Source: an uncultured Oscillospiraceae bacterium (GTDB lineage: Bacteria; Bacillota; Clostridia; Oscillospirales; Oscillospiraceae). Taken from it: a stretch of DNA of 43,921 bases. A program made the translations under genes and the position numbers. Under the pieces are notes generated by a model. That model made no database searches and was not told the origin of the DNA. It saw nothing but the letters and a program-made list of their open reading frames with translations. Each line of letters opens with the position of its first letter. Position 1 is the first letter of the stretch. Below are positions 16,520-23,949 of the stretch, piece by piece. The stretch spans positions 1-43,921 of the forward strand of contig CAJUSG010000015.1 of the NCBI GenBank assembly GCA_910589085.1. The letters are read 5' to 3'.

Positions 16520-17654
16520 CTTCCTCCCCCTCCCTTGACTCATTTTGATAAGCGGCGGGGTAACGCCCCACCAATTTGCCCACAGCCGGGTAGAGGAGGA
16601 TATCCTCCCCCAGCACCTCAAGGAGCATCCAATTGGCCATATAAACGGTCAGCTCCTGACAGATACGCTCCGAAGATGAGGCGCGCAGCTGGGAGCCCCA
16701 GCCGTTTCCATACCGGGCCCGGCAGCGCTCCAGCTCATAGAAAAACTCCCGGCGGGTGAGCAGCACGGTGTCGTCCGCCCGGCGGGGATAGACGCCCTGT
16801 TCGATCTGTTCTCTCAACTGAGCGCACAGCAGCAACGACACGTCGGACAGCGCCCGGGTCCCTGGGTAGAGCAGCCCGCAGCGCTCCCCCTCGGACAGAA
16901 GGAAGAACGCGCCGTTTCTGTAGAGCTGAAGCTCTCCGTTCAAAAACTGATCCAGATTCCCACCTACTGTACGGCGCTGATTTTTGATGTAGTCATAATC
17001 GCTCTGGGGCTGGTCGGAGCAGTAGAGTCCGGGAGCCAGCGCCAGCTGCCGGTAGACCCGCCGCCGGCGCTGTTCGGTTTCGTCGCCCTCCCAGGCGAGG
17101 GCCTCAAAATCCTCGATGGACCGGCACCCCATGATATCCCGCCCAAAATGTACCGGAAAGTGCCGGGACAGGCCGGTATTTTCATAGAGTACTTCTTGGC
17201 TTTGATCGTTGCCAAAGAGCGCGCTGTTCCCGTCGTAGACCAGCACCAGCCCCACCTCCTGGGCGTACTGGAGGACCCGCACCAGGGATTTGCGGTGGGG
17301 AAACCGGGTCCAGTCCACCGGCTGCACCTCGCTGAGAAAGGTCTCTACAGCCTGGGTCAGAGAGGAGAGCAGAAAGGGAGCGCCGTCGTCCAGATCGGCC
17401 AGATACAGCAGGACGGCGCATAACAGGCAGTAGTCCAGCGGCTCCTGAAAGGACTGGATGCCCATCCAGGGCATGGCTCTGGGCGGCACCTTCTCCAGCT
17501 TGACCACCGACTCATTGACCACCAGGTTCCAGCCCAGCAGCTCGTTGACCAGCCTGCGGTAGTCGGGCAGAGTCCGCTTCAGGTTGAAATAGAGCTCACG
17601 GTCTTCCGCCCGGGTGACCCAAAACCGGTCCAGCAGAGCGCGAAATTCATACAT
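16497..17654 (-). CDS. jetB: Wadjet subunit JetB (MukE-like, DUF2398)
   Basis: This 385-aa protein has the DUF2398 (TIGR02678) pattern. It opens with 'MYEFRALLDRFWVTRAEDRELYFNLKRTL', followed by 'RLVNELLGWNLVVNESVVKLEKVP' and the middle 'YCLLCAVLLYLAD', all typical of the winged-helix MukE-like subunit that links the kleisin JetA to the JetC heads. The C-terminus is very acidic (EGEEDEPLEDE). I chose the ATG at 17654 because GAGGAGG lies 6 bases upstream and it overlaps the jetA stop by 8 bp, as expected in a tight operon. Confidence 0.9.
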   Translation of the reverse strand: MYEFRALLDRFWVTRAEDRELYFNLKRTLPDYRRLVNELLGWNLVVNESVVKLEKVPPRAMPWMGIQSFQEPLDYCLLCAVLLYLADLDDGAPFLLSSLTQAVETFLSEVQPVDWTRFPHRKSLVRVLQYAQEVGLVLVYDGNSALFGNDQSQEVLYENTGLSRHFPVHFGRDIMGCRSIEDFEALAWEGDETEQRRRRVYRQLALAPGLYCSDQPQSDYDYIKNQRRTVGGNLDQFLNGELQLYRNGAFFLLSEGERCGLLYPGTRALSDVSLLLCAQLREQIEQGVYPRRADDTVLLTRREFFYELERCRARYGNGWGSQLRASSSERICQELTVYMANWMLLEVLGEDILLYPAVGKLVGRYPAAYQNESREGEEDEPLEDE

Positions 17655-19134
17655 GGCCGGCCTCCTCAAACATCAGCACACAGTTTGGCATAGTCAGTAT
17701 CCCATCGGTACATCTGAGCTGGCAGGTCTGATTTCCCCGCCTTTTCAGCGTGTAGGACTGCCCGTACTGGGTCTGGCCCCGCTTGTCCGGACTGAGGTTG
17801 GCCAGCGCCACCCAGGACAGGAAAACTGTGCGCACGGCGGGAGAGACGGGGGTGTCCAGTGCGGCCAGGTCCAGCTTCCCGTCCCGGATGTACCCCATAA
17901 CCTCCTGCCGGAGGGCCCGTTCCTCCTCCAGGATCTTCTGGCGCTGGGCCGCCTTTTCGGCGCTCTTGTCCGCAAACCCAGAGCGATCCATTCGGGGCTT
18001 GTAGGTCCGTGTCCGGGGCACAAGGGAATACTCCATGGGAGGCTCGTCGTAGGGGCTGAGGTCGATTCGCTCCGATTCCCGGATGTGGTCAAAGGTAAAG
18101 TGCCGGGCCTGCTGGGCGCCGAATACCAGGGCGGAGAGGCGATGGCTCTCCTCCACCGTCTTGAAGCCGGCAAACAGGGTGAGCAGGTGCCTCAGCTCCG
18201 CCTTGTTGCTCACCCCCATATTCTCCATCTGTACCAGCAGTGCCGCGTTCTGCACCGCCCTGCGGATGACCTCGTTGGTCACGTTCAGCACCTGCCGGGC
18301 GGCGGGGTCGCTGCCGGTGAACCAGTCAGTCAGGGATTGCCAGACCCCTTGGCACCGGGTCTGCAGCTCCGCTTCCCAGTTGGGGGACTGTTCAGACTGA
18401 GGGCGGGGGATCTCCAGTTCACTGCGCCGGACCAGGTCTAAAATATGGGTGACCTGCTCCGGAGCGAACCTTTCCAGTTGCGCGCCGATCTGGGCGGCAC
18501 TGTGCTGAAGGTCCTGAATGAAATCCTCCAGATATCGCACTAAATTCTGTTTATAAACAATAAAATCCACTGACTTCATCTGCATTTCCATTCCGGGACC
18601 GTAGAACTCCCGGAGGAAATCCTGATGATTCTGGCTCAGCCGCTGGAAGTCCTCCTGCAGGTCTTGCCACCAGGCGTTGACCTCTCGGAGGGGCAGAGTG
18701 TCCAGCTGTTCCGCTTTATACAGGTCCTCCCGGATGCGGCGGAAGGGGCTGACAGAGAGCCCGGCAGTCCGGGTGGACAGATTTTCCAGCGTGATGGTCA
18801 GCCGTTCGATCTCGATGGCCGTCTGGGACATCATATATTGATACTGCTTGTTTTTGAACTCGGCGATGGTGTGGGGCTTGCGCGGGTCCTGGATGGGTGT
18901 GAGGTTCTTCCACTTGACCAGCTGCTGGAGGTCAAGCGTCAGTTGCTCCGGGGTATAGTCCGCAAAGACGTCCTGTCCCCGAAGCAGGAGCAGTACAGCG
19001 TCCCGATCCATCTGGTAGTGCATCTTTTGGTGTTCCAGGTAGAAGATGCGCATAATTGTTCGATAGGCCCTGTAGTTATCTGCTGAGAGATATCTGGTTT
19101 CGGAAATACTTTCCAATAAATCAGCTTGCAGCAT
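17647..19134 (-). CDS. jetA: Wadjet kleisin-like subunit JetA (MukF-like, DUF2397)
   Basis: This 495-aa protein is the first gene of the Wadjet operon. It has the DUF2397 (TIGR02677) N-terminal pattern: 'ARYLSADNYRAYRTIMRIFY'-type helix, 'LQQLVKWKNLTPIQD' and 'TIAEFKNKQYQYMMSQTA', followed by helical segments and a charged C-terminal region ('KSAEKAAQRQKILEEERALRQEVM'). It is the kleisin-type subunit of the SMC complex. The DUF2397/2398/2399 set is, from memory, the type III branch of Wadjet. I chose the ATG at 19134 (MLQADLLESI) with AGGCAGG upstream; a GTG at 19158 is also in frame. A good promoter lies about 45 bp upstream. Confidence 0.9.
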   Translation of the reverse strand: MLQADLLESISETRYLSADNYRAYRTIMRIFYLEHQKMHYQMDRDAVLLLLRGQDVFADYTPEQLTLDLQQLVKWKNLTPIQDPRKPHTIAEFKNKQYQYMMSQTAIEIERLTITLENLSTRTAGLSVSPFRRIREDLYKAEQLDTLPLREVNAWWQDLQEDFQRLSQNHQDFLREFYGPGMEMQMKSVDFIVYKQNLVRYLEDFIQDLQHSAAQIGAQLERFAPEQVTHILDLVRRSELEIPRPQSEQSPNWEAELQTRCQGVWQSLTDWFTGSDPAARQVLNVTNEVIRRAVQNAALLVQMENMGVSNKAELRHLLTLFAGFKTVEESHRLSALVFGAQQARHFTFDHIRESERIDLSPYDEPPMEYSLVPRTRTYKPRMDRSGFADKSAEKAAQRQKILEEERALRQEVMGYIRDGKLDLAALDTPVSPAVRTVFLSWVALANLSPDKRGQTQYGQSYTLKRRGNQTCQLRCTDGILTMPNCVLMFEEAGHV

Positions 19135-19175
19135 GATATACCTGCCTTTCACACTCAATTCCTTTTATCGACTTA

Positions 19176-19204
19176 ATCATACTATATCCGTCCCGACATT
19201 ACAA
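19176..19204 (-). promoter_or_regulatory. Promoter of jetABCD
   Basis: On the minus strand, TTGTAA (plus 19199-19204) and TATGAT (plus 19176-19181) are 17 bp apart, about 45 bp before the jetA ATG. No other promoter is evident within the operon. Confidence 0.7.
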
Positions 19205-19252
19205 TCATATATCGCAGTTTTTGCTTCATACAGTTTACTGGAGGCGATTTTC

Positions 19253-19375
19253 ATGAAAGATTCTGCTTTGATTTTAAACGAATCTCACATACCATCGTTC
19301 AAAGCTGACAACGAAATGATTTATCAGACCGTCAGCGCCTGGCTTACAAAGGAACTCCAAAAGCGTGGAAAATGA
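19253..19375 (+). CDS. Island microprotein A (40 aa), repeated family
   Basis: The ATG follows TGGAGGCGATTTTC. The 40-aa product begins MKDSALILNESHIPSF and ends AWLTKELQKRGK. Two relatives occur at 23709 and 34874, sharing MxDxxLxLN at the start and (V)xAWLTKELxK at the end. The conserved ends and ribosome sites argue that it is translated. It is too short to assign a function; an amphipathic C-terminal helix is likely. A hairpin (GGGACAAC/GTTGTCCC, 19384-19408) follows the stop and lies between it and the convergent RelE gene. Confidence 0.6.
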   Translation: MKDSALILNESHIPSFKADNEMIYQTVSAWLTKELQKRGK

Positions 19376-19414
19376 ATGGAAAAGGGACAACGCTGATTGT
19401 GTTGTCCCCTCCAA

Positions 19415-19744
19415 TTATAAATTGTAATCTTGAATCCTTTTATGGGCAATATGGTAAACCTCATCATCTTCCCGTACTCCGATTACAATCAGTACCATAC
19501 GATCTTTTTCGCGGATAAGCTGATAAACCACACGGAGCCCTGCGCCACGCAGCTTGACCTTCAGAAATCCGGCCAGTTGCGTATTGTCTTTATTCCCCAG
19601 CCGTTTGCCGTAACCGCCTTCTGCATCTGGCAGAGGGTTTGTTCGTACCTTCGCAATGGCTTTTTTAACCAAAACCCGTTGGCTTCCATCCAGAGCTCGA
19701 AAATCATCCAAAACTTCGGGCAAATATCTGATCTCCCAGCTCAT
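19415..19744 (-). CDS. RelE/ParE-family toxin
   Basis: This 109-aa basic protein has the RelE/ParE fold pattern: 'YLPEVLDDFRALDGSQRVLVKKAI' (two N-terminal helices), then strands 'FLKVKLRGAGLRVVYQLI' and 'MVLIVIGVREDDEVYHIAHKRI'. RelE-type toxins cleave mRNA at the ribosome; ParE-type toxins act on gyrase. The RelE-like 'LRVVYQL...VLIVIGVR.DDEVY' strands favour an mRNA interferase, but I cannot separate the two with certainty. The start overlaps the antitoxin stop as ATGA. The unit may stabilise the island. Confidence 0.85.
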   Translation of the reverse strand: MSWEIRYLPEVLDDFRALDGSQRVLVKKAIAKVRTNPLPDAEGGYGKRLGNKDNTQLAGFLKVKLRGAGLRVVYQLIREKDRMVLIVIGVREDDEVYHIAHKRIQDYNL

Positions 19745-20064
19745 TCAAACTCCACCTCAGATGTGTCGGCATAGTCCTCGGGAGAAAGCCCCAGTGCCTC
19801 GTCAATTTGATGGTCGGAGAGCAGCTTGGCGGGATCGAAATGAGTCATACGCGCAGATGCCTCCGCCAGCAGACGGGCGTCATTTACCTCATCCATCAGG
19901 CGCACATATTCCTCCGGAGACATGAGAACGCACTCGGCGCTGTTGTTTTTCATGACGACCTTGGCACCATAACGCTTGACATCTTCGAAAATTCTGCCAG
20001 CGAGACCTTTGTTGAACAGGGAAATCGAAACAGTGTTTTCGATTGCTCCACGAATTGCATCCAT
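19741..20064 (-). CDS. Phd/YefM-like antitoxin
   Basis: This 107-aa acidic protein begins MDAIRGAIENTVSISLFNKGLAGRIFEDVKRYGAKVVMKN and has the Phd/YefM core 'SAECVLMSPEEYVRLMDEVNDARLLAEA'. This family binds its own operator with the N-terminal half and neutralises the toxin with the disordered C-terminus (here ...SPEDYADTSEVEFE). I chose the ATG at 20064 because AAGGAG lies 10 bases upstream; the frame is open further upstream through non-coding sequence. It is upstream of and coupled to the toxin gene. The promoter is near consensus. Confidence 0.85.
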   Translation of the reverse strand: MDAIRGAIENTVSISLFNKGLAGRIFEDVKRYGAKVVMKNNSAECVLMSPEEYVRLMDEVNDARLLAEASARMTHFDPAKLLSDHQIDEALGLSPEDYADTSEVEFE

Positions 20065-20089
20065 CTTGCTCACGCTCCTTTGTATCATC

Positions 20090-20118
20090 ATTATATGCTC
20101 TAGCAGTAAATATGTCAA
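20090..20118 (-). promoter_or_regulatory. Consensus promoter of the toxin-antitoxin operon
   Basis: On the minus strand, TTGACA (plus 20113-20118) and TATAAT (plus 20090-20095) are exactly 17 bp apart, a perfect sigma-A consensus. Strength suggests reliance on autorepression by the TA complex. Confidence 0.85.
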
Positions 20119-20156
20119 CAAATTTACCAATTTATTTGCTGCTTCATGTGATTTAA

Positions 20157-20186
20157 ATGCCTTTGCCGTTTTATTGGCAAAGGCAT
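20157..20186. repeat. Hairpin repeat, diverged copy (ATGCCTTTGCC type)
   Basis: ATGCCTTTGCC and GGCAAAGGCAT form an 11-bp stem with loop GTTTTATT. The same hairpin occurs at 23822-23851 and 34987-35016 directly after microproteins B and C. Here no microprotein precedes it, so it may mark a deleted copy. The stretch 20187-20341 holds a possible short coding remnant (ATG at about 20230) but nothing I recognise. Confidence 0.6.
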
Positions 20187-20341
20187 GCAATTAATAATAG
20201 GTTTCTTGAAGAATTTTGTGTTGCCTTAATGAAAGAACTGCGTACTTTGGCAGTAGAGGGGGGAACATTGGGACTGGTTTGATAAAACGGTTTCTCTACC
20301 GGTTGGATATTATTTAAAATAAGGGAATGTGCTAAATAGTA

Positions 20342-20370
20342 TTGTAGGCGAAATGTGATTTTGCTATAAT
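20342..20370 (+). promoter_or_regulatory. Promoter of the nucleotidyltransferase-CCA pair
   Basis: TTGTAG (20342-20347) and TATAAT (20365-20370), 17-bp spacing, with TG one base before the -10 (extended -10). It is about 35 bp upstream of the first gene. Confidence 0.75.
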
Positions 20371-20405
20371 TGTCTCATCTTTATTAAATCATGGAGGAAA
20401 ATATA

Positions 20406-21407
20406 TTGAATCTACTTGAACGGCCAGAGTACAATTTTTTAAAGACTGACCCGCACCTTGGGAAACATATTATTTTTCTCACCTATGGAGGCAGCTATGC
20501 CTATGGAACCAATGCGGAGGGCTCCGACATTGACATTCGGGGCTGTGCGCTGAACAGCAAGGCCGACCTGCTGGGTATGGGTGGCTTTGAACAGGTGACG
20601 GACGCGGAGACGGATACCACGGTGTACGCCTTCAATAAGCTGCTGGGGCTGCTTATTAGCTGCAACCCTAACACGATCGAACTGCTGGGCTGCAAGCCGG
20701 AGCACTATCTGGTGCTGACTCCCATCGGGAAACAGCTCATCGCCCGGCGCAAGATGTTCCTCTCCCGCCGGGCGGCCATCTCCTTCGGCGGCTACGCCAA
20801 CCAGCAGCTTCGCCGGCTGGAGAACGCCCTGGCCCGCGACGCCTACCCCGCCGAGGCCAAGGAGCGGCACATCATGGGCTCCTGTGAGAACGCCGTCTTT
20901 ACCTTCCCGGAGCGCTACCGCAGCTTCTCCCCGGAGCAGATCAGGCTGTCCGTCGCCCAGGTGGACGGCGGGCCCCAGGTGGTGGCGGATATCCGCATGG
21001 AACAGGTCCCCCTGCGCACCCTCACCGGCATGGTCAGCGAGCTGGTGGAGATTACCCGAAACTACGACAAAATCCACCACCGAAATAAGAAAAAGGACGA
21101 CGCCCACCTGAATAAGCACGCCATGCACCTGGTGCGGCTCTATCTCATGTGTCTGGATATCCTGGAGAAGGAGGAGATCGTCACGTTCCGGGTGGCGGAT
21201 CACGCTCTGCTGATGGACATCCGGAACGGGCGCTATCAGAGGGAGGATCACGCCTTTAACTCCGCCTTTTACGACCTGCTGAACGACCTGGAAAAGCGGC
21301 TGGACTACGCGAAGGAGCATACCGCCCTCCCGGAGATGCCCGACCTGGCCCGGATTGAGGCGTTCCAGATGGAGATCAATGAGAGGGTGGTGCGGGATGA
21401 AGTTTGA
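20406..21407 (+). CDS. Pol-beta-superfamily nucleotidyltransferase (PF10127-like)
   Basis: This 333-aa protein has the nucleotidyltransferase signature 'TYGGSYAYGTNAEGSDIDIRG' (GGS at 28-30, DID at 41-43), then a helical body with 'NPNTIELLG', 'GYANQQLRRLE' and 'LRLYLMCLDILEKEEIVTFRVADHALLMDIRNGRY'. It belongs to the uncharacterised nucleotidyltransferase family often annotated 'DNA polymerase beta superfamily' (RlaP-like). Substrate unknown; a nucleic-acid end is plausible because its partner is a CCA-adding enzyme. I chose the TTG at 20406 because GGAGG lies 8 bases upstream; the ATG at 20391 is in frame but overlaps that ribosome site and has none of its own. It overlaps the CCA gene by 11 bp. 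A decayed second copy is at 24154. Confidence 0.85.
   Translation: MNLLERPEYNFLKTDPHLGKHIIFLTYGGSYAYGTNAEGSDIDIRGCALNSKADLLGMGGFEQVTDAETDTTVYAFNKLLGLLISCNPNTIELLGCKPEHYLVLTPIGKQLIARRKMFLSRRAAISFGGYANQQLRRLENALARDAYPAEAKERHIMGSCENAVFTFPERYRSFSPEQIRLSVAQVDGGPQVVADIRMEQVPLRTLTGMVSELVEITRNYDKIHHRNKKKDDAHLNKHAMHLVRLYLMCLDILEKEEIVTFRVADHALLMDIRNGRYQREDHAFNSAFYDLLNDLEKRLDYAKEHTALPEMPDLARIEAFQMEINERVVRDEV
20945..21320 (+). repeat. 376-bp block identical to 24476-24851
   Basis: This part of the nucleotidyltransferase gene is identical, base for base as far as I can read, to 24476-24851 in the decayed copy. The flanking parts of the two copies differ at roughly one base in seven to ten. The sharp edges suggest recent gene conversion. 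Confidence 0.8.
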
Positions 21408-22746
21408 AATTCCTGCTGGAGCGCAGAAAATTCTCCGGACGCTCACCGCCGCCGGCTATGAGGCATACCTGGTGGGCGGCTGTGTGCGGGACCTGCTCCG
21501 GGGCGTGGAGCCCCACGATTGGGATATCTGCACCTCCGCCCGCCCGGAGGAGACGGAGGCCTGCTTCACTGGGCAGCGGATCATCGAAACCGGCCTGAAG
21601 CACGGCACCGTCACCGTATTGGAGGAGGGCGAGCCCTATGAGATCACCACCTACCGCACCGAGGGCCCCTACTCCGACAGCCGCCGCCCGGACTATGTGG
21701 AGTTTGTCTCCAGCCTGGAGGCCGACCTGGCCCGCCGGGATTTTACCATGAACGCCATCGCCATGGGGCTGGACGGCAGTCTGCGGGACCCGTTCGGCGG
21801 GGCGGCTGACATTCAGGCCGGCGTGATCCGCTGCGTGGGGGAGCCCGCCCAGCGCTTCCGGGAGGATGGCCTGCGGGTGATGCGGGCTCTGCGGTTCGCC
21901 TCTGCGCTCGGCTATAAAATCGAGAATGGTACTGCCGGGGCCATCCACGAAAACCGCCGCATGCTGGAGCATGTGGCGGCGGAGCGGATCAATGTGGAGC
22001 TGTCCAAACTGCTTGTGGGAGAACGAGCGGGAGATATTCTGCGCCAGTACCCGGATGTGTTCTGTCAGTTTTGGCCCCAGTTGGAGCCGCTGGTGGCGCT
22101 GGAGCAGAACAACCCCTGGCACTGCTGGGGCGGCTGGGAGCACACCATCCACGCGGTGGAGGCGGCCCCGCCTGACCTGGTTTTGCGGCTGACCATGCTC
22201 CTCCACGACATCGGCAAGCCTGCCTGCAAATCTACCGACGAGAAGGGCATCGACCACTTCTACGGCCACCCCGCCGTCAGCGCCAAGCTGGCCGACCAAA
22301 TGCTCAGGGAGCTGAAATTCGACAACAGGGCCCGGGAGCGGGTGGTCACTCTGGTGGAGCGCCACGACGTCCAGATTCCAAACCGGGAGCGGTCCCTCCG
22401 CAAATGGCTGGGCCGTCTGGGCCCGGAGACCTTTTTCCGGCTGCTGGAGGTCAAGCGGGCGGACAGTATGGGACAGAGTTATGAATTGGTCAAGGACCGT
22501 CTGGCGGAGCTGGAGGAAATGAAGACGAAGGCGGCGGAGATCGTCGCCCAGGGGCAGTGCTTTTCCCTGAAGGACCTGGCTGTCAATGGCCGGGACGTGA
22601 TCGCCGCCGGTGTTGCACCGGGCCCGGAGGTGGGGCGGGTGCTGGAGCGGCTGCTGGAACGGGTGACCGGCGGGGAAATTCCCAATGAGCGGGAGACACT
22701 GCTTGGACTGCTACGATCCGACGATGGTCCCGCCGTTGGGATGTAA
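21397..22746 (+). CDS. cca: CCA-adding tRNA nucleotidyltransferase with HD domain
   Basis: This 449-aa class II CCA-adding enzyme has 'YLVGGCVRDLLRG' (GG at 27-28), catalytic 'HDWDICT' (D-W-D at 41-43), 'LARRDFTMNAIAM' and 'EDGLRVMRALRFASALGYKI'. A C-terminal HD domain follows ('LLHDIGKPACKS' and 'GHPAVSA...LVERHDV'). It adds or repairs the 3' CCA of tRNAs. The ATG at 21397 lies within the upstream gene, so the two are translationally coupled. An island-borne CCA enzyme next to another nucleotidyltransferase is unusual. Its last 36 bases overlap the end of the convergent dehydrogenase gene. A broken copy lies at 24928. Confidence 0.92.
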   Translation: MKFEIPAGAQKILRTLTAAGYEAYLVGGCVRDLLRGVEPHDWDICTSARPEETEACFTGQRIIETGLKHGTVTVLEEGEPYEITTYRTEGPYSDSRRPDYVEFVSSLEADLARRDFTMNAIAMGLDGSLRDPFGGAADIQAGVIRCVGEPAQRFREDGLRVMRALRFASALGYKIENGTAGAIHENRRMLEHVAAERINVELSKLLVGERAGDILRQYPDVFCQFWPQLEPLVALEQNNPWHCWGGWEHTIHAVEAAPPDLVLRLTMLLHDIGKPACKSTDEKGIDHFYGHPAVSAKLADQMLRELKFDNRARERVVTLVERHDVQIPNRERSLRKWLGRLGPETFFRLLEVKRADSMGQSYELVKDRLAELEEMKTKAAEIVAQGQCFSLKDLAVNGRDVIAAGVAPGPEVGRVLERLLERVTGGEIPNERETLLGLLRSDDGPAVGM

Positions 22747-23610
22747 GACCTGACCGGTCATGTAGCTGGCGTCATCGGAGGCCAGGAACACATAGCAGGG
22801 CGCCGCCTCGCAGGGCTGTCCCGCCCGGAGCATAGGCACCTTGGAGGTCCCGGAGCCGAAGGTCCGCACCTCCTCGGCGGAGTAGGACGCGGGGATCAGC
22901 GGCGTCCAGATGGGCCCCGGCGCCACCGCGTTGACCCGGATGCCCTGCTCGGCCAGGGACAGGGAGAGGGACCGGGTCAGGGCCACGATGGCCCCCTTTG
23001 TGGCGCTGTAGTCGATCAGGTCCTTGTTCCCCTCGTAGGCCGTGACCGAGGTGGTGTTGATGATGCTCCCGCCCCGTCCCATGTGGGGGAGGGCGGCCTG
23101 GATCAGGTAGAAATAGGAAAACACATTGGTCTGGAACACGCAGGAGAGCTGGCCGGGCGTGATATCGAGAATGCTCCGCTTGATGTACTGTACGGCGTGG
23201 TTGTTGACCAGGATGTCCAGCCCGCCGAACCGCTGGACGGTCTGGGCCACGCAGCGTTTCGCCGCGCCGGGGTCCTTCAGATCCCCGCGGAGCAGCAGGC
23301 ATTGGGCGCCCAGCTCCCTGACCCGCGCCTCCGTTTCCACCGCGTCGGTCTCCTCGTCGTAGTAGGCGATGGCCACGTTCGCCCCCTCCTTGGCGAAGGC
23401 GTAGGCCACCGCCCGGCCGATGCCGCTGTCCCCGCCGGTGATCAGCGCGGTGCGGCCTTCCAGCTTCCGGCAGACGGGGGCGCACTCCGACACCGGCCTG
23501 GGCTCCATCACGTACTCCAGCCCAGGCTGGCGGTTCTGGTGCTGAGGCGGAAAGCAGGAGGGCGGCGTTTTGAAGTCAGTCATGTTATACGTACACTTTT
23601 TGCATTCCAT
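22711..23610 (-). CDS. Short-chain dehydrogenase/reductase (YhdF/YghA type)
   Basis: This 299-aa SDR has an N-terminal extension 'FPPQHQNRQPGLEYVMEPRP', the NAD(P) motif TGGDSGIG (T-G-x-x-x-G-x-G), 'NNHA' and the catalytic Y-x-x-x-K 'YSATKGA' preceded by 'INTTSV'. The extension is typical of the general-stress-protein-39-like SDRs of Bacillota. Substrate unknown. I chose the ATG at 23610 because AGGAGG lies 9 bases upstream. That ribosome site is one arm of an 11-bp inverted repeat (23614-23656), so translation may be controlled. Its 3' end overlaps cca by 36 bp. Base composition is host-like. Confidence 0.9.
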   Translation of the reverse strand: MECKKCTYNMTDFKTPPSCFPPQHQNRQPGLEYVMEPRPVSECAPVCRKLEGRTALITGGDSGIGRAVAYAFAKEGANVAIAYYDEETDAVETEARVRELGAQCLLLRGDLKDPGAAKRCVAQTVQRFGGLDILVNNHAVQYIKRSILDITPGQLSCVFQTNVFSYFYLIQAALPHMGRGGSIINTTSVTAYEGNKDLIDYSATKGAIVALTRSLSLSLAEQGIRVNAVAPGPIWTPLIPASYSAEEVRTFGSGTSKVPMLRAGQPCEAAPCYVFLASDDASYMTGQVLHPNGGTIVGS

Positions 23611-23613
23611 AAG

Positions 23614-23656
23614 CAAATACCTCCTTTGCCCATTCTATGCGGCCGGGAGGTATTTG
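23614..23656 (-). promoter_or_regulatory. Inverted repeat masking the SDR ribosome site
   Basis: CAAATACCTCC (23614-23624) and GGAGGTATTTG (23646-23656) are perfect 11-bp arms separated by 21 bp. In the SDR mRNA the 3' arm contains the Shine-Dalgarno sequence, so the hairpin would hide it. Read on the plus strand, the hairpin is followed by TTTTTC and could instead be a terminator. Confidence 0.5.
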
Positions 23657-23708
23657 TTTTTCATATTTTGCGGCCCCTGCTTCATACAATTTCCTGGAGG
23701 CGATTTTT

Positions 23709-23822
23709 ATGAAAGACCCGGTTTTAGTTTTAAACGAATCCCGCATGCTGTCTTTCAAGGTTGATGACAAGATAGTTTATCAGACTGTTACCGCCTGGCT
23801 CACAAAAGAACTCCGCAAATGA
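23709..23822 (+). CDS. Island microprotein B (37 aa)
   Basis: The ATG follows TGGAGGCGATTTTT. The product begins MKDPVLVLNESRMLSFKVDD and ends TAWLTKELRK. About half its residues match microprotein A, and its last ten residues are identical to those of C. The stop codon is followed at once by the ATGCCTTTGCC hairpin. Function unknown; see the repeat entry. Confidence 0.6.
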   Translation: MKDPVLVLNESRMLSFKVDDKIVYQTVTAWLTKELRK

Positions 23823-23949
23823 TGCCTTTGCCATTTTATCGGCAAAGGCATTTAAAATAATTTCTTGCCACGCGGCTGCTCATAAGGTATGATGTTCCTG
23901 AGCAGTTACGCCTTGAAGGAGGTGTAACAAATCCTTTGTGCGATCTATA
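23793..23949 (+). repeat. 157-bp exact direct repeat, copy 1
   Basis: Identical to 34958-35114. It covers the end of the microprotein gene, the ATGCCTTTGCC hairpin, a promoter (TTGCCA 23865-23870, 17 bp, TATGAT 23888-23893), the ribosome site AAGGAGGTG and the first codons ATC CTT TGT GCG ATC TAT. In copy 2 this drives the serine recombinase; here it drives a different frame. Confidence 0.9.
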
